From NCBI GenBank assembly GCA_964036275.1, contig OZ038433.1, positions 28,379,485-28,443,484 on the forward strand: DNA of 64,000 bases, in the 5' to 3' direction. Numbering within the stretch: position 1 is the first letter of the stretch; each line of letters opens with the position of its first letter. A program made the translations under genes and the position numbers. Below are positions 31,920-43,376 of this stretch, piece after piece. The notes below the pieces were generated by a model. It was not told the origin of the DNA. It was given only the letters and a program-made list of their open reading frames with translations, and made no database searches. The stretch is from Litoditis marina (lineage: Eukaryota; Nematoda; Chromadorea; Rhabditida; Rhabditidae).

Positions 31920-32085
31920 ACAATTTTGACTCAGACAATTCCCAGCCAATTGGCCAGCTATTTTTTTATTGGCTGAGCGAGAGAGTGTGCAGGTCGGAGA
32001 GACCCAGATGTCTGCGGCCTCATTGACCTGCACACTCTCTCGCTTTTGTAGCTGGCCAATCGAAGAAAATTGGCGCCAATCGTTC
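31920..32085. repeat. Hairpin-forming inverted repeat, unit 1
   Basis: TTGGCCAGCTA and GCGAGAGAGTGTGCAGGTC are followed, after a short spacer, by GACCTGCACACTCTCTCGC and TAGCTGGCCAA. A 19-bp stem plus an outer 11-bp stem suggests a small MITE. It has no coding capacity. Confidence 0.75.
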
Positions 32086-33059
32086 TGAGAATTAGGCTGA
32101 TCGCTGTTGGAAACTTTCCAATACAATTGACTCCGCCCACTAAAATATACTGTAACTGGCTGCTATCGATGGTTGAAACGAACTATACCACAACCAACGA
32201 AGTGATGATAAAGTCAACTTTGAATGAAAATACTCGCACCAAAGCTGATTGCGTTACAGTGAGAAACGTTAGTGTTCATATTGCTTGATGATTTTTCATA
32301 TTTTAATTCGTAAGTTCGCAGAATCTATGTTAAACACGATCTTGTTTTGGGGAGATTTAATTCATGGAAACATGTTCACTTTAATAATGTCATGTTAAAG
32401 GAGATCGGAACACAACTTGAGCAGAGATTTTGTTTCGGGCTGCTTTTGACTGTATTGAGGTAAGAAAGCACAAATAACTCGTATATTAGTTTGATCAGTC
32501 CACGTGACATTCACATGACAATGCCGCGCGACACGCAACGTGTACAATCAAAAGTAGGATATATCAGCTTTACGAGAAACCATGTTGCTCTCCGATCTCC
32601 TTTAACGTTCCAATCAGTTGAGCTTGTACAGCGCAGAACCTCTTTCGACAGTGAAGAACAGCTTTGCGTTATGAGTGGTAAATGATAAGCAAAACTACAT
32701 CGTCACTTTTCCGGTACGGAGGCAGCAACTAGAATGTGTCTTGCCACAACTGCGGTGCTCGAGCCCTCGGTGGGCAACCTTCTTTTCACGACGAGTAGAT
32801 GAAATGAAGAGCGAAGACGTCTGAAAAATTAGTATAGTTTTGAAACGTTGAGCCGTGTATGCAGAACATCTTAACGTTTTGAATACAAAAAAGTCAGCTG
32901 AGGCCGATATTTGTTCACTTACCCTCACATTCCATGTATCTGTTGTGGGAACTTTGATTTGGACAATCCAGTAAGAAAAGGACATCATATATCGATTTGT
33001 CTCAGTTCTATCTTTTATTTGAGAATTCATTGCAGTCCCCCTTTAATACGCTCAAAGTG

Positions 33060-33281
33060 CTACATTTCCATTAACACCTGGCTGAATTCAAAGTAAAAGT
33101 GGTATGGACTACTTGTAACCCACTTATTGAATACGAGATAAATAACGGGATGAATTCCGTTCATCACTACCCAGACCATCATGGAGGCGTAATCCCAGAA
33201 TACGCCTTCCATGGTGAACCAATCCACCACGTAGTTCCAGTACATGAACGAGAAGAAGAAATACAGAACAAGTATCGACAC
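33060..33281 (-). pseudogene. Isolated exon of a 7TM receptor (TM6-TM7), unit 1
   Basis: After a CATTCAG acceptor (exon from 33281), the frame reads VSILVLYFFFSF, a Trp-rich loop, then NGIHPVIYLVFNKWV, and stops at 33060. The P-x-x-Y-L-x-F-N signature is that of the end of TM7 in nematode Srx/Srt-like or rhodopsin-like receptors, not the HG..ST motif of the neighbouring srh/sri genes. No partner exons were found upstream on the minus strand, so this is a gene fragment. Confidence 0.5.
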
Positions 33282-33483
33282 CTGAATGGAACATCCTAGT
33301 GGTCTGACTACTTTGTTTGCTGGTCACGTGCGTGATTGAATTCACTCTAAATTAATAATTCATTATCCATGTAGAATGACATCAACAACACTTAAATCAA
33401 AATTACGTACGTGATGAATGGATTTTAACAAAAAAAATACATGAAAAACCTATTCTTAAAATGGAACGATTGATTATGAGCAC

Positions 33484-34500
33484 CTAGGTCGTATTATTGT
33501 AGTGGGAAATGTGGCGTTGAACATGGTAACGGAATCCGTAAACATCAAAGTACGACTGAGATATGGCTTCAGCAATGGTTGGGTCAGTTGAACACACAGA
33601 GCGGAAATATTCATACCTATCTCTAATAGAAACACCATTCTCATACATCTCATTTAAAGCAACCACAGTATCCGGAATTTTCCGATTAAACACAAAGTCA
33701 GCTGGGACAATGAAACCGGCAGGTAGTTTGTAGCCACCAGGGAAAACAATTTCAGACTGAGAGGGTACAGATGAATCAATTGTAGAGGAAGAAGGCACAG
33801 GCAAATCAGCAGGAGCAACCAAGTTAGGAGTTTCAACCGGAACGGTTTCAACAGGTTTTACGGTTGGAGATAACAAAGCAAATGACTCGGACAATTCAGG
33901 ACGTGGAGACACATCAATAATTGGAAAAACGGGAACAATATCTCTAGGTTGTTCAAATACCTTCATTTCGGTTTGTAGGTTGGCATCAGCGGGAATGGGA
34001 ATTGTAGTTTGGTCGGTGACCTCAGCTCGGGCGGCGTCTCGTTTCGATTGTCTGGCGAGGAATCCGGCCTTTCGCTGTTCCGGGGTTTCGAACTTCCGCA
34101 CATGAAAAGTTGACATAGAATCTTCGGATTTCATAGCAGTAGAAAGATCAATTAGACGAGGAAACGGAATACCATCTTTGACCGAAACTTTGAGTGGGCG
34201 AGGCAGACCATCTTGACGAGGTTTACCCAAACGGTGTAGAATAGAGATATTGGATGGAGAAACGGACACCAAATTGAAAATTGCATTCACCTTTTTCTTT
34301 GTTGAAGAATCCTCTGGTAGGCCATAAATAGTGAGACATCGACGATCATGGAAACGGTGGAGTTCAGATTGAATAATGGTGGGCAGAGATTGGGTCAGAC
34401 TGTCGAGTTTGGAGTTGAGTGTTTTTATTTCACTCAAAATGGTGGAAAAATGGGTTCGAGATGGTATCATTTTTGGACGAGGTGATGGCATATTAATCAA
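33484..34500 (-). CDS. LINE ORF1-like RNA-binding protein, unit 1
   Basis: A 338-residue minus-strand ORF. Residues 15-48 form a predicted coiled coil (ILSEIKTLNSKLDSLTQSL). An RRM-like fold follows, as in L1 and other non-LTR ORF1 proteins: RCLTIYGLPE near residue 55, ILHRLGKPR near 85, PLKVSV near 100 and FHVRKFETPEQRKAG near 130. A Lys/Arg-rich segment (RQSKRDAARAE) comes next, then a Pro/Ser/Val-rich linker and a conserved-looking C-terminal domain (ALNEMYENGVSIRDRYEYF). No reverse transcriptase ORF lies beside it. It may be the surviving ORF1 of a truncated LINE or a domesticated copy. The single-exon frame is intact here. Confidence 0.65.
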   Translation of the reverse strand: MINMPSPRPKMIPSRTHFSTILSEIKTLNSKLDSLTQSLPTIIQSELHRFHDRRCLTIYGLPEDSSTKKKVNAIFNLVSVSPSNISILHRLGKPRQDGLPRPLKVSVKDGIPFPRLIDLSTAMKSEDSMSTFHVRKFETPEQRKAGFLARQSKRDAARAEVTDQTTIPIPADANLQTEMKVFEQPRDIVPVFPIIDVSPRPELSESFALLSPTVKPVETVPVETPNLVAPADLPVPSSSTIDSSVPSQSEIVFPGGYKLPAGFIVPADFVFNRKIPDTVVALNEMYENGVSIRDRYEYFRSVCSTDPTIAEAISQSYFDVYGFRYHVQRHISHYNNTT

Positions 34501-34718
34501 TCGAGAGAGGTCACCTCACACGACCGAGACAAGGGGTGGGGCAAAATTCAACCAGGTATTTATGGAATCTGAGTGGACCGGACCATAACTTTTTGTAGAC
34601 TCCCGCATTATAAACATGCGTACTCAAGACACTATGCTCCCATGAGCGATATAACATGGAACCTCCTGGCGCAGGAGACACATCAAACACTCCATAATAG
34701 TATAGAATAAATGAAATA

Positions 34719-34927
34719 GGGGCCGAGTGGTCGACTGGTTGTGTGCGCGCTACCACTCAAAACACCATGGTTCCAACCCACTCGGCGCGGTATCTTCATG
34801 GCGGACCGCATGAGCTGGTAATAAAGCTCACCCATGCCTAGTTTCTCTTCTGCGGACCCCACCTTCTACGGATACTACAATGTGATCATTGTCTTGGTTG
34901 TATATGTATGAATAAAGAATAAAGAAT
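34719..34927 (+). mobile_element. tRNA-derived SINE, unit 1
   Basis: The head GGGGCCGAGTGGTCGACTGGTT resembles a tRNA A-box/D-arm, and GGTTCCAACCC a B box about 45 nt further on. A unique body of about 130 nt follows, then a tail of AATAAAG repeats ending near 34927. AATAGTAT occurs on both sides (about 34696 and 34924) and may be the target-site duplication. The sequence lies upstream of the ORF1-like gene, in opposite orientation. Confidence 0.6.
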
Positions 34928-35300
34928 AGTATCATCTCATCAACACAAGTTCACTAATCACTCGTCAGGTTTCCTATCGCAGTTCCACAATTGAGAACTC
35001 GTGAGTGGATCACAAGACGTTCGATACGTGAAAAACATTGAAAACTTCCACTAAGTTTGAAGATAATCTTTATGCGCTGCCAGTGAGAATGAACTGTCAT
35101 ACCTGAATTGTTATTCTCAGCTCCCGTTTCGTAAGCTTCGTTTTGTTCTGAAATTCGCTGATTAGAAATTTTATCCATGGTTAAACGTCCTACCATAACT
35201 AATCCAATAATTAATCTTTATGAAAGTTGTGTATGGTCGTTGTTAAAGTAATACTAATCACATTTCAACTACTATGTATTCAGACAAATGACGAAACACT

Positions 35301-35513
<213 letters not shown>

Positions 35514-35562
35514 TTAATATACATTCCATATTTCAGTCTCTCCTCTTTTCTGAAGTTCCCCA

Positions 35563-37718
35563 CCAAGTTGTTTCACTAGATTCTCCCAAAATTAACTTGT
35601 AAAACAAGGTTCCGCCAAATTTTCCAACTTGTAAAACAAGGTCTTACGGTAGACAAACGCAAAACTGCGGATATTGCGTACGCAAAATGCGTCGGGGTTA
35701 CGGTATATTTTCAAACTCGAAATTTTCTATTTTTTCTTTATTTTTGTATTATTTTTTGTTTTTACGTTATTTGCGGACGTTTTTGGTTCCATCTGTCGTG
35801 AATAACTGTTTGCTTACCTCTGTTAGTGTGCGCGTGAGGTATACATCCCAAAAAAGCAAATTAAGTGGCCGCATAGACTAGATTTCAAAAAACTGGTTAT
35901 GATAGTGTGATTCATTGTTTTTAGTTCGCATTGCATTTCAAATGTTTATTTTGTGTTTTCCGGTAACTTTAACTTAAACTTTTAACGTTTGGTGAAATTT
36001 TCGATTTATCTGGTTCGGAGAGTTCGGACATTTCACATTTGTAATTCACGAAGTCACCAGGTCCATAATTTCATTCCTTATTCCATTCACTAGTAAAATT
36101 GTCCGAGTTTCCAAAAAATTTCCGAAAACGGACTACTTTTTTCATCGAAAACGACAAAATTGGTCCAGTTTTGATGAAAATCGGGTTCATTTTTATGGGA
36201 CAGTCGAATCATACTGGTGCATGCTTATTTTTCGAAGTTGGGCATTTTTCACTTCTTTCCAGGTTTCTCCGTGAATAGGATCTTATTTGGATCATGGATG
36301 CACTACAAGATGACTGGGAATGTCGCCCTAGTATCAAGGTACATTAAGTTTTGTAATACAATAAATTAATCGAATACAAACAAGGTCTTGTTTTTGTTTT
36401 TATGTTTCTTTTAAATAGGCGGCAAAAAGCAGATTTATTGCGCGAATCGCTGTGTTATTTGTCTTTGCTGCTTTGCTCCGACTAATCTCAGTATATTTAC
36501 GCATTTCATTTGAACAACTTTGGCCTAATTCACTGTACAAACAACTCGAAAAACTGGGTATATTTCATTCCATTTTGATAGTAATTAGCAATTTGGTTTT
36601 CAAACCCAATAAAATGTTAATCGCGTAGTTTAATCGAAAAGAACGGTTGTTATCTTTGTCCTCAAAAGTAGACCATACTAGATACCACTAGGATTTAGAA
36701 TTTCAATTTTGTAGACGGCACGAGATTTGACGAGATGTTTAACCCTAGGACGTTGGACGTTATCAATCATCCCATTACCTCATCTATTTATTTATAGTTC
36801 ATTTTGCGAGACAATAACATGAGAGGCTTACAAAATTGTCAGTGTTTTCATACATGCATAGCATAGTGCGTATGTGTTTTGTTCACTTATCTTTAACTCA
36901 GCTCCTTACAATGCGGCGACACACCAGTAAACACATTTTCAGTCCACGTTTTAGTAATCGTCGCCTCCAAAAAGAGTGAGCATGATCTATGTACCACCTC
37001 AGTTCAATCCCGGATGAAGATGAACAATTTAGCTGATTTCAGGGTCAGGCTCTCCACAGCTATGGTTGTTGGACGGAACGTAGTTAGGGTTTCGTTGATA
37101 ACTACGTGGAGAAAGGCATCTCCGGTATAACCGAGGTGAGTTATTATTTCTCTAAGTTTCACGTGTTATTTCAGCTCTTTGCGAGGCCAAACTTATTTGA
37201 ACACTCAAATGTAGTTATATATTTTCTTGCCCAAGTGGTGTCGGGTGTCTACAAGACAATGTAAACTAACGGTTTTAATACCCGAATAGATTTGAATCGA
37301 AATCGAAACAATTTGCAAAACTGCAATTTAAATGTCATTTGGCTTGTGACCAATTGCAACGTATCGAAATTACCAGGATATCATCTGATGAAACCGTTTA
37401 GATTCAAAGTTTGACTGGTTCTAACGTTCTGAAACGTTCTAGCTCCATGTGCGAAGAACTGGTGTTGCGTGCATACACCAGCAACGTTGTCCGAATAGTC
37501 AGAAAAGTTCGAAAACAGACTACTTTTCAGCCGAAAAAAAATCTACTACTGTGTCGGATATGATTTATAAGCTGGTATTGAGGGAAGAGCCAGCCTGCCC
37601 TGACCCGTTTGACCGGCTACCGTAACCCCGCGCCCAACTTGTAAAACAAGCTTCAAATACCGAGCTTGTTATCCACTAGTGCACAAGCTAGTGAAGAGAA
37701 TCTAGTGAAACAACTTGG
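35563..37718. mobile_element. TIR DNA transposon of about 2.2 kb, unit 1
   Basis: The ends are perfect 23-bp inverted repeats: CCAAGTTGTTTCACTAGATTC at 35563 and its reverse complement ending at 37718. Just inside, AACTTGTAAAACAAGG occurs twice at the left end, and a relative at the right (about 37640). No transposase is recognisable. The interior (about 36295-36560) contains what looks like a spliced gene piece: MDALQDDWECRPSIK/GTACAT, then TTTTAAATAG followed by an exon with a hydrophobic segment (IAVLFVFAALLRLISVYL) ending LEKLG/GTATAT. It is therefore a non-autonomous element, possibly carrying a captured host fragment. Confidence 0.7.
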
Positions 37719-37736
37719 ATTTTAACTTCAGAGCAT

Positions 37737-38085
37737 AAGAATAATTTGTTTTGATAGCTTTAGAAAGTTCAAAATCAGATAAGTCCCCACCCCAATTATC
37801 GGTGAACAATCTTGATACAAGTTATATATCTATTTTAACTGAGTTAGTGAATACCATAATAATCATTCGAATTTGAGAAATTGAAGGAATGAAGAAAAAA
37901 TTGAGCGAACCAATCAGCGACGCGACATGTATTTTACTGGCTAGTAAACTACACTTGTCGCTGTATTCGGCAGCAATCGTCGCTCAATTAAGCGACAGCG
38001 ACCTGATTTGGCATTAAAAAAGTATGAACACCCAATTGGCGACGCGACGTCGCTGTAGCGCAATTCGGCAACAAGCGACGCGATT
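37737..38085. mobile_element. Fragment of the 25900-type TIR element, unit 1
   Basis: It matches the right half of the element at 25900-26714 (from TTTGTTTTGATAGCTTTAGAAAG to GGCAACAAGCGACGCGAT). The match stops where another repeat (38085-38712) begins, which suggests that the second repeat inserted into it. Confidence 0.65.
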
Positions 38086-38712
38086 TTCGCACCGGCATAG
38101 ACACGAAATAATATGGAAATAGATGGTGGTGGTTCAGTGGTCCTGTCTACACCGGGCGAAGACTATACTTGCCACTAAGATATTGTTTTAGAAGAACAAA
38201 TAGATTTTAACAAGTTTCCAACAATAGTTTACCCTTTGACTACGCACGACTTACTGTGGCGTACGTAGTTATTGAATTACACGAAAACTATACAAAACAC
38301 TTTTGAATAATATGTTTCATATACAAAATATATACACGAATACAATAATAAACAGAAAGGTTTAATCGATGGTTTCGTTGTCTCGTTTCTAATTGTGTTT
38401 CTCGCTTTATTACTCGATTCCTGTCTCGTTTCGCTCACATTTCTAATAGCGATACAGAGAGTATAATTATAGAAAGAGAACTTTAATATTTTCGCTTTTA
38501 TACTCGTTCCTGTCTCGATTCGGTCACATTTTAGGCCGCGATATAATAATCGAATTTCGATCATATTTTAGGCCGCGAAAGTCTAATTTTGGCTCTGATT
38601 GGCGAGCTGGAGAACTCAGCTGCGAACCATTCCGACGCCTGCGCATCTAACTTGTAGCGGCGCGCGTTTGAATGTACAGTTTCGGCGGAATATGTATTTT
38701 GTCGCCGCGACA
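38085..38712. repeat. Interspersed repeat of about 620 bp, unit 1
   Basis: It starts TTTCGCACCGGCATAGAC and ends GTCGCCGCGACA; the same sequence occurs at 51312-51945 and, outside the tandem unit, at 56582-57205. The third copy shows it as an independent repeat with defined ends. Its left end contains CCGGCATAGAC...GTCTACACCGG, a short inverted repeat. No gene is credible inside. Confidence 0.65.
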
Positions 38713-39276
38713 AGCTCCCCACTGACAAGAAGAATGTCATTCCGAAACTGTATCGCTAGCGATACCACAAACTGAGTAAAAGAGATCGATACAGTCTGGT
38801 GTGATCATCACACTCCAATATGGTAGTCGGACAATTAGTGTGAGAGACTGTGTTTGAAATCGGTACCAGTATTAGAGTGGTAATTTGTAACATGACTCTG
38901 AATTGAATGAATATCGGTGAGGTAAATTGTAGATATAATAGATAGTACAGAACTATTCTGGTCGATAGACGTATTAATCGCTAATCGCTCAACCACAAAC
39001 AGAAAACTCAATAAACAAACAACATAAGACTAAGACAATGAAAATACGGCTAAGAGAAATAATCAAACGAAGAGAACCGACAAATAGAAGAATCCAGTTG
39101 CTGACAGCTGACAGTCTTCTTTCCATCTCCGAAACTCAGTCGTGAATCATTCTGCCGCGTCTGACGTCGAGTCGTTTCGATTACGTCGGGTACATCGATC
39201 TCGGTAGCATGATCGATATGACCTAAAACATTTAGGTCAACCTCCCCACTTTCACAGAAACATAATCGATTTCTAT

Positions 39277-39687
39277 TTAGGTATGATAGAGTTGATCAGT
39301 GATGACTTTTGATTCGAAAATACTTATAACAGAATGTCTTAGTATGGTTATCACTGCACTCGGTGCAGTGTGGGTTCGAATAATTAGCAGAATGGTGGTC
39401 GCTACTGAAGCCCTTGAGACACCCAACTTTCGCATTCTCTCTCGTTGCTCTGATATAGTAGGAAATCGATGACAGTAGAAAGCTATGTGACCTACTTCGC
39501 TACATGGAAAACATATTCTGACATCGTTACTCGGTGCAGGTATATTTCCAACATTTGGATCGCTATGTTCGAGTTCGAGATAAGTTGACTCGATATAACT
39601 GGTGTGATTTTTCAAATGGTAGTCAACTGCCTGCCGTCTGCAGCGTCGCGTAGTTTGATGACAAAAATTTTCGGAAACTTTCTTCAA
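39277..39687 (-). pseudogene. Frameshifted zinc-knuckle (gag-like) protein fragment, unit 1
   Basis: The minus-strand frame contains CFPCSEVGHIAFYC, a canonical CX2CX4HX4C knuckle, followed by a SEQRERMRKLG segment. After a one-base frame change near 39420 a second knuckle becomes readable (CTECSDNHTKTFC, also CX2CX4HX4C). The arrangement knuckle, R-R-M-R-x-L, knuckle resembles the array at the end of the protein at 12306-13226 and BEL/Pao Gag tails. It is a decayed retroelement remnant. No LTR or pol was recognised next to it. Confidence 0.55.
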
Positions 39688-40724
39688 ATTGATCGTAATA
39701 TGGAAAACTTTCTCTAACTAGGTCTCGATGACTAGTAGAATGAAACAAGATACTCACTCGTTAGACATCATAATAAAGACTCCTCTAGTCGAGACTCGGT
39801 GCATTCAGTATACTTATATAGTTCATCGATTGCCGCCGCTGCGCCTCGCTTATAATCGATAGAATCATAATGACTCAATAATAATTTAGCCTAATCGATT
39901 GATAATTTCGATCAATAAATAACCTTGGAAATTTTCGATTTGATAATAAACTCACTTGATCTCATATAACCAGACAACAAGAGAATCTCATAACGACTAC
40001 GACTACGACTAAATTCGCTCTGATTCGATTTCGGGATATTTAGTTAAATCCCTCAATTTTGAAAATATAGTTCGATTCGGTTACGCCACCCCTGTGGGTA
40101 CTATCGAGTCACCGCGAAATTTGATTTTCAATTCATAAATATATCGTCATATTCGCTCTGATCTGATCCAAATATAACAAATCGATCATCGGCTGTCAAT
40201 AATTATAATCGCTCGATAACAGTAGTATTACAAACCTAGGACACAAAGGTTCACTTGATCTCCAAAAATACTTGATGTTAGTTCTAAGAAAATAGAACCG
40301 AAAAACAGTAAGTAAAGAAGTTGTATAGAATCTAGACTGTATGGAAGTTTATTCGGTGAAACATGAGTTGCAAGTCTCAGTTTCAATTCGTTGGGCAATT
40401 CGATCTTTATAACTAAATAGGGTGATTTTAGAGTCTGAAATACCTAGTCGCTAGTATGATAGTACCATAATTGATAATTCAATGGTAGTTCCATAATTTA
40501 GAAAAACGAAAGTCATTGATTTGATATTCACTGAAAGTCACATTCACAAAGTCACTGATAATCGCTACTAAATGGGAAAACCACTGGTATTAAATCGATG
40601 AAATATCAAGTCACTGGTCACTTAGAAAGGTATGAGTCGCTCGGGAATGGAAACTCGCTGAATTTGAAGTTCTGAGTGTTACTTCGTTATCGATGAAAAA
40701 CTAGATTTGGAGAGCTCGAAATGT

Positions 40725-41310
40725 CTCTCCGGAGTCATTGAAACATGACAGTCACTAAATACCATGTCGCTAAGAGTCATTGTGTGAATGACAGTCACTA
40801 CATGCTATGTCTCAAAAGAGTCATTATGAAAATGACAGTCACTAAATACCTTGGAGAGCTTAAAATATCTCTCCGGAGTCATGGAAACATGACAGTCACT
40901 AAAAGCTAAGTATCTTGAATTATTCGAATTATGACAGTCACTGAATGTGAAGTCTAGGGAGTCATATAAACAAATGACAGTCACTGAGTATGAATATGAA
41001 GTATAGGGAGTCATTGATCAAATGACAGTCACTAAAGGCTAAGTCGCTTGAATCGTTCGAATTATGACAGTCACTGAATGTGAAGTCTAGGGAGTCATTG
41101 GAACAAATGACAGTCACTGAGTATGAATATGAAGTATAGGGAGTCATTGATCAAATGACAGTCACTATAGGCTAAGTCGCTTGAATCGCTCGAATTATAA
41201 CAGTCACTGAATGTGAAGTCTAGGGAGTCATTGAAACAAATGACAGTCACTGAGTATGAAGTATAGGGAGTCATTGAAACAAAATGACAGTCACTGAATA
41301 TTGAGTATTT
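40725..41310. repeat. Minisatellite of ATGACAGTCACT hairpin units, unit 1
   Basis: At least ten copies of ATGACAGTCACT alternate with GGGAGTCATTG-type segments, at spacings of about 30-70 bp. In many copies GTCATT and AATGAC are separated by only a few bases, so each repeat can form a hairpin. Minus-strand frames (SDCH, YSVTVIC repeats) are artefacts of the array. Flanking DNA (40500-41600) contains diverged copies of the GTCACT core. Confidence 0.85.
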
Positions 41311-42621
41311 GTTGTTCGATAATCGATAAAAATGCAAGTAACCGAGAAAAATGTATTCTCATTCTCTGAAGTGACTAATAACCGTCGATCGCTAAAATAA
41401 GAAAATTATTAGAGAATAGGAATGAAGTCACTCGGTGTATTATAGTTGCTAAATTAAGAGAGTCAATGTAAACGCTGAAGAATTAGTAACATCGAATTGG
41501 TGTAGTCGCTAATGTGGACAGTCAGTGAAAGTGAAATCAATGTTTTCACTAGATGGGAAGATGGTCTCGTATTCATTTGCAATAATTAGGAGCTAAATCA
41601 AAATTACTGATGAACTAGATGAATTCGCTAGATGGTCGTTGATTTGAAATTTTACATCAAATCGATTACATCATCGATTACATCAAATCTGAGTCAATTT
41701 TCTGACTCGTGCTAACATGACCCTTGCAAAAGTACACATAGCGTAAATTAATGTAACCAATTATTTGAAAAAAAAATTCAGAACTCTATTTCTCGATAGT
41801 GATATATTGGGTTGGCAATGATGTGCTACTCGGTAACATTTTTACACCCCCGATCCCCTTCTGAATTGAAGTGGGGTTTGATTCGAAATTCGATACATTA
41901 AATAATAGGTATATCAAGAAATTGGTTAGAGATGCTGGTCATAATGAATTCGATAGAATTGATATTATAAAAGTTGCGCAAAAAAAGGAAAACGATTGAG
42001 CGAAACTCAAGCTTTAGCACATTTTACTATACTAAAAAGGAAATACTGATTTCGCTTTGGCTGATTTAGTGTCCTAGGTATAGTGTAAAGGGTGTATATT
42101 CTAGTAACAAAGAGAACAAGACTGATTTAAAGCCTAGGGGAGACAGTAATCTGCCACATAAACTGTTAACCTGGCTAACAAATTTAGCTTGATCTAAGTG
42201 CTACAAAATATATTCGGGTATACTACTATTATCGATACATTCGTTAACTTTTCGTGTAACTCACTCTCAGTCCATATATCGGTGAAACTATCATGAATCA
42301 ATCGTACAAAGAAAATAGCTTCACCAATAGCTACTTAGATAAACATGACACAAAATAATAGCAAAACAAGTAAAAACCAACCTGCGTCCAGATGAGTGTT
42401 CCTCGGTTCCTCCTATCATTGAACTTTTCTGTCATCTCCGTTCACAATGTGTGTGAAGTGTCATCTAATAGGTAGAACGACTGGTCAAATCTTCCATCCA
42501 TGAGTGGTGATCCCACTTGATCACTGAAAGTGTTTCGATTCGTTTCCATTTGAGTCGTTTTCGCTCTCGTTTTTGAATATCTAGAAACTCTTCAACTTGA
42601 TTTCTCTATCGATCAACTCAC

Positions 42622-42733
42622 CGATGATGAATCCGGCGAATATGTTCAAGGGCAGGGAAACACAGGCGAAATAATTCATGATGCTCACGTAAATCGAGAG
42701 AGAAGTTTCGAATTCCGCACACTGAATCATGGT
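42622..42733 (-). pseudogene. Second copy of receptor exon 1 at the start of unit 2
   Basis: It is the counterpart of 29437-29548, with splice sites and frame kept and a few amino-acid changes (for example SPS to SLS). The rest of the receptor gene is not duplicated here, so this exon is orphaned: downstream on the minus strand lies the end of unit 1. Confidence 0.75.
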
Positions 42734-43348
42734 CTGAAAAAATACGACTACTATTTTGAAGTATTAAATGAGCCCCGAAAATTATTTTCCTTTTTTGATT
42801 CGGAGAGGTGAGACGACAGCGGAATTCCGATTGACGATTATATTCTCATAGTCGGAAAAATATCACAATATTTTCTGTAGGCAGACCAAGAGTGCGTTTG
42901 TAGAGCACACCTAAACATGTTCCAGCTAGACTTATCATATATGTATGATACTAAAACTCGTATAAACATTAGTTCACAAACGTAAACGGTATACATCAAA
43001 TTTTGTTCCATTCAAAGAAGAAAACTCACATCAAAGCACCATTCAATACTCATATGGCTGCTACCAACCTTATTTCAATTTTTTTGCAAGAGAACAAGAA
43101 CGACACTATGTATGCATGAAATCAAATGTTTGCTGAATGATAAACTTTCGTTGATTACAACTGAGCAGGTGCAGTAGCCAACAAAATTACTTGCACCTGT
43201 TTTATTTAGAGCCACCCACATACATGTTAAGTGAGGACTTGTACACGTGATTTGATTCTGAGATTTGACTTGAATTTCCATAAAATAGCACATAGTCACC
43301 AAGTTAGTCGAGTGTTTGACTGAGAACACCAAGAATAAGCTAACCAAA

Positions 43349-43376
43349 TCAGTTTTATTGTCGACAATAAAACTGA
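43349..43376. repeat. Perfect 28-nt palindrome, unit 2
   Basis: Identical to the palindrome at 30164-30191; no mismatch has arisen between the units. Confidence 0.9.

Noticed and set aside
31902..32288. Small frames around 31.9-32.3 kb (and 45.2-45.6 kb)
   Set aside because: They overlap the hairpin repeat and are the same in both units only because of the duplication.
40725..41337. CRISPR-like array or tandem small proteins (SDCH/YSVTVIC repeats)
   Set aside because: Repeats are of unequal length with related, not unique, spacers, in nematode-type DNA. The peptides are only translations of a minisatellite.
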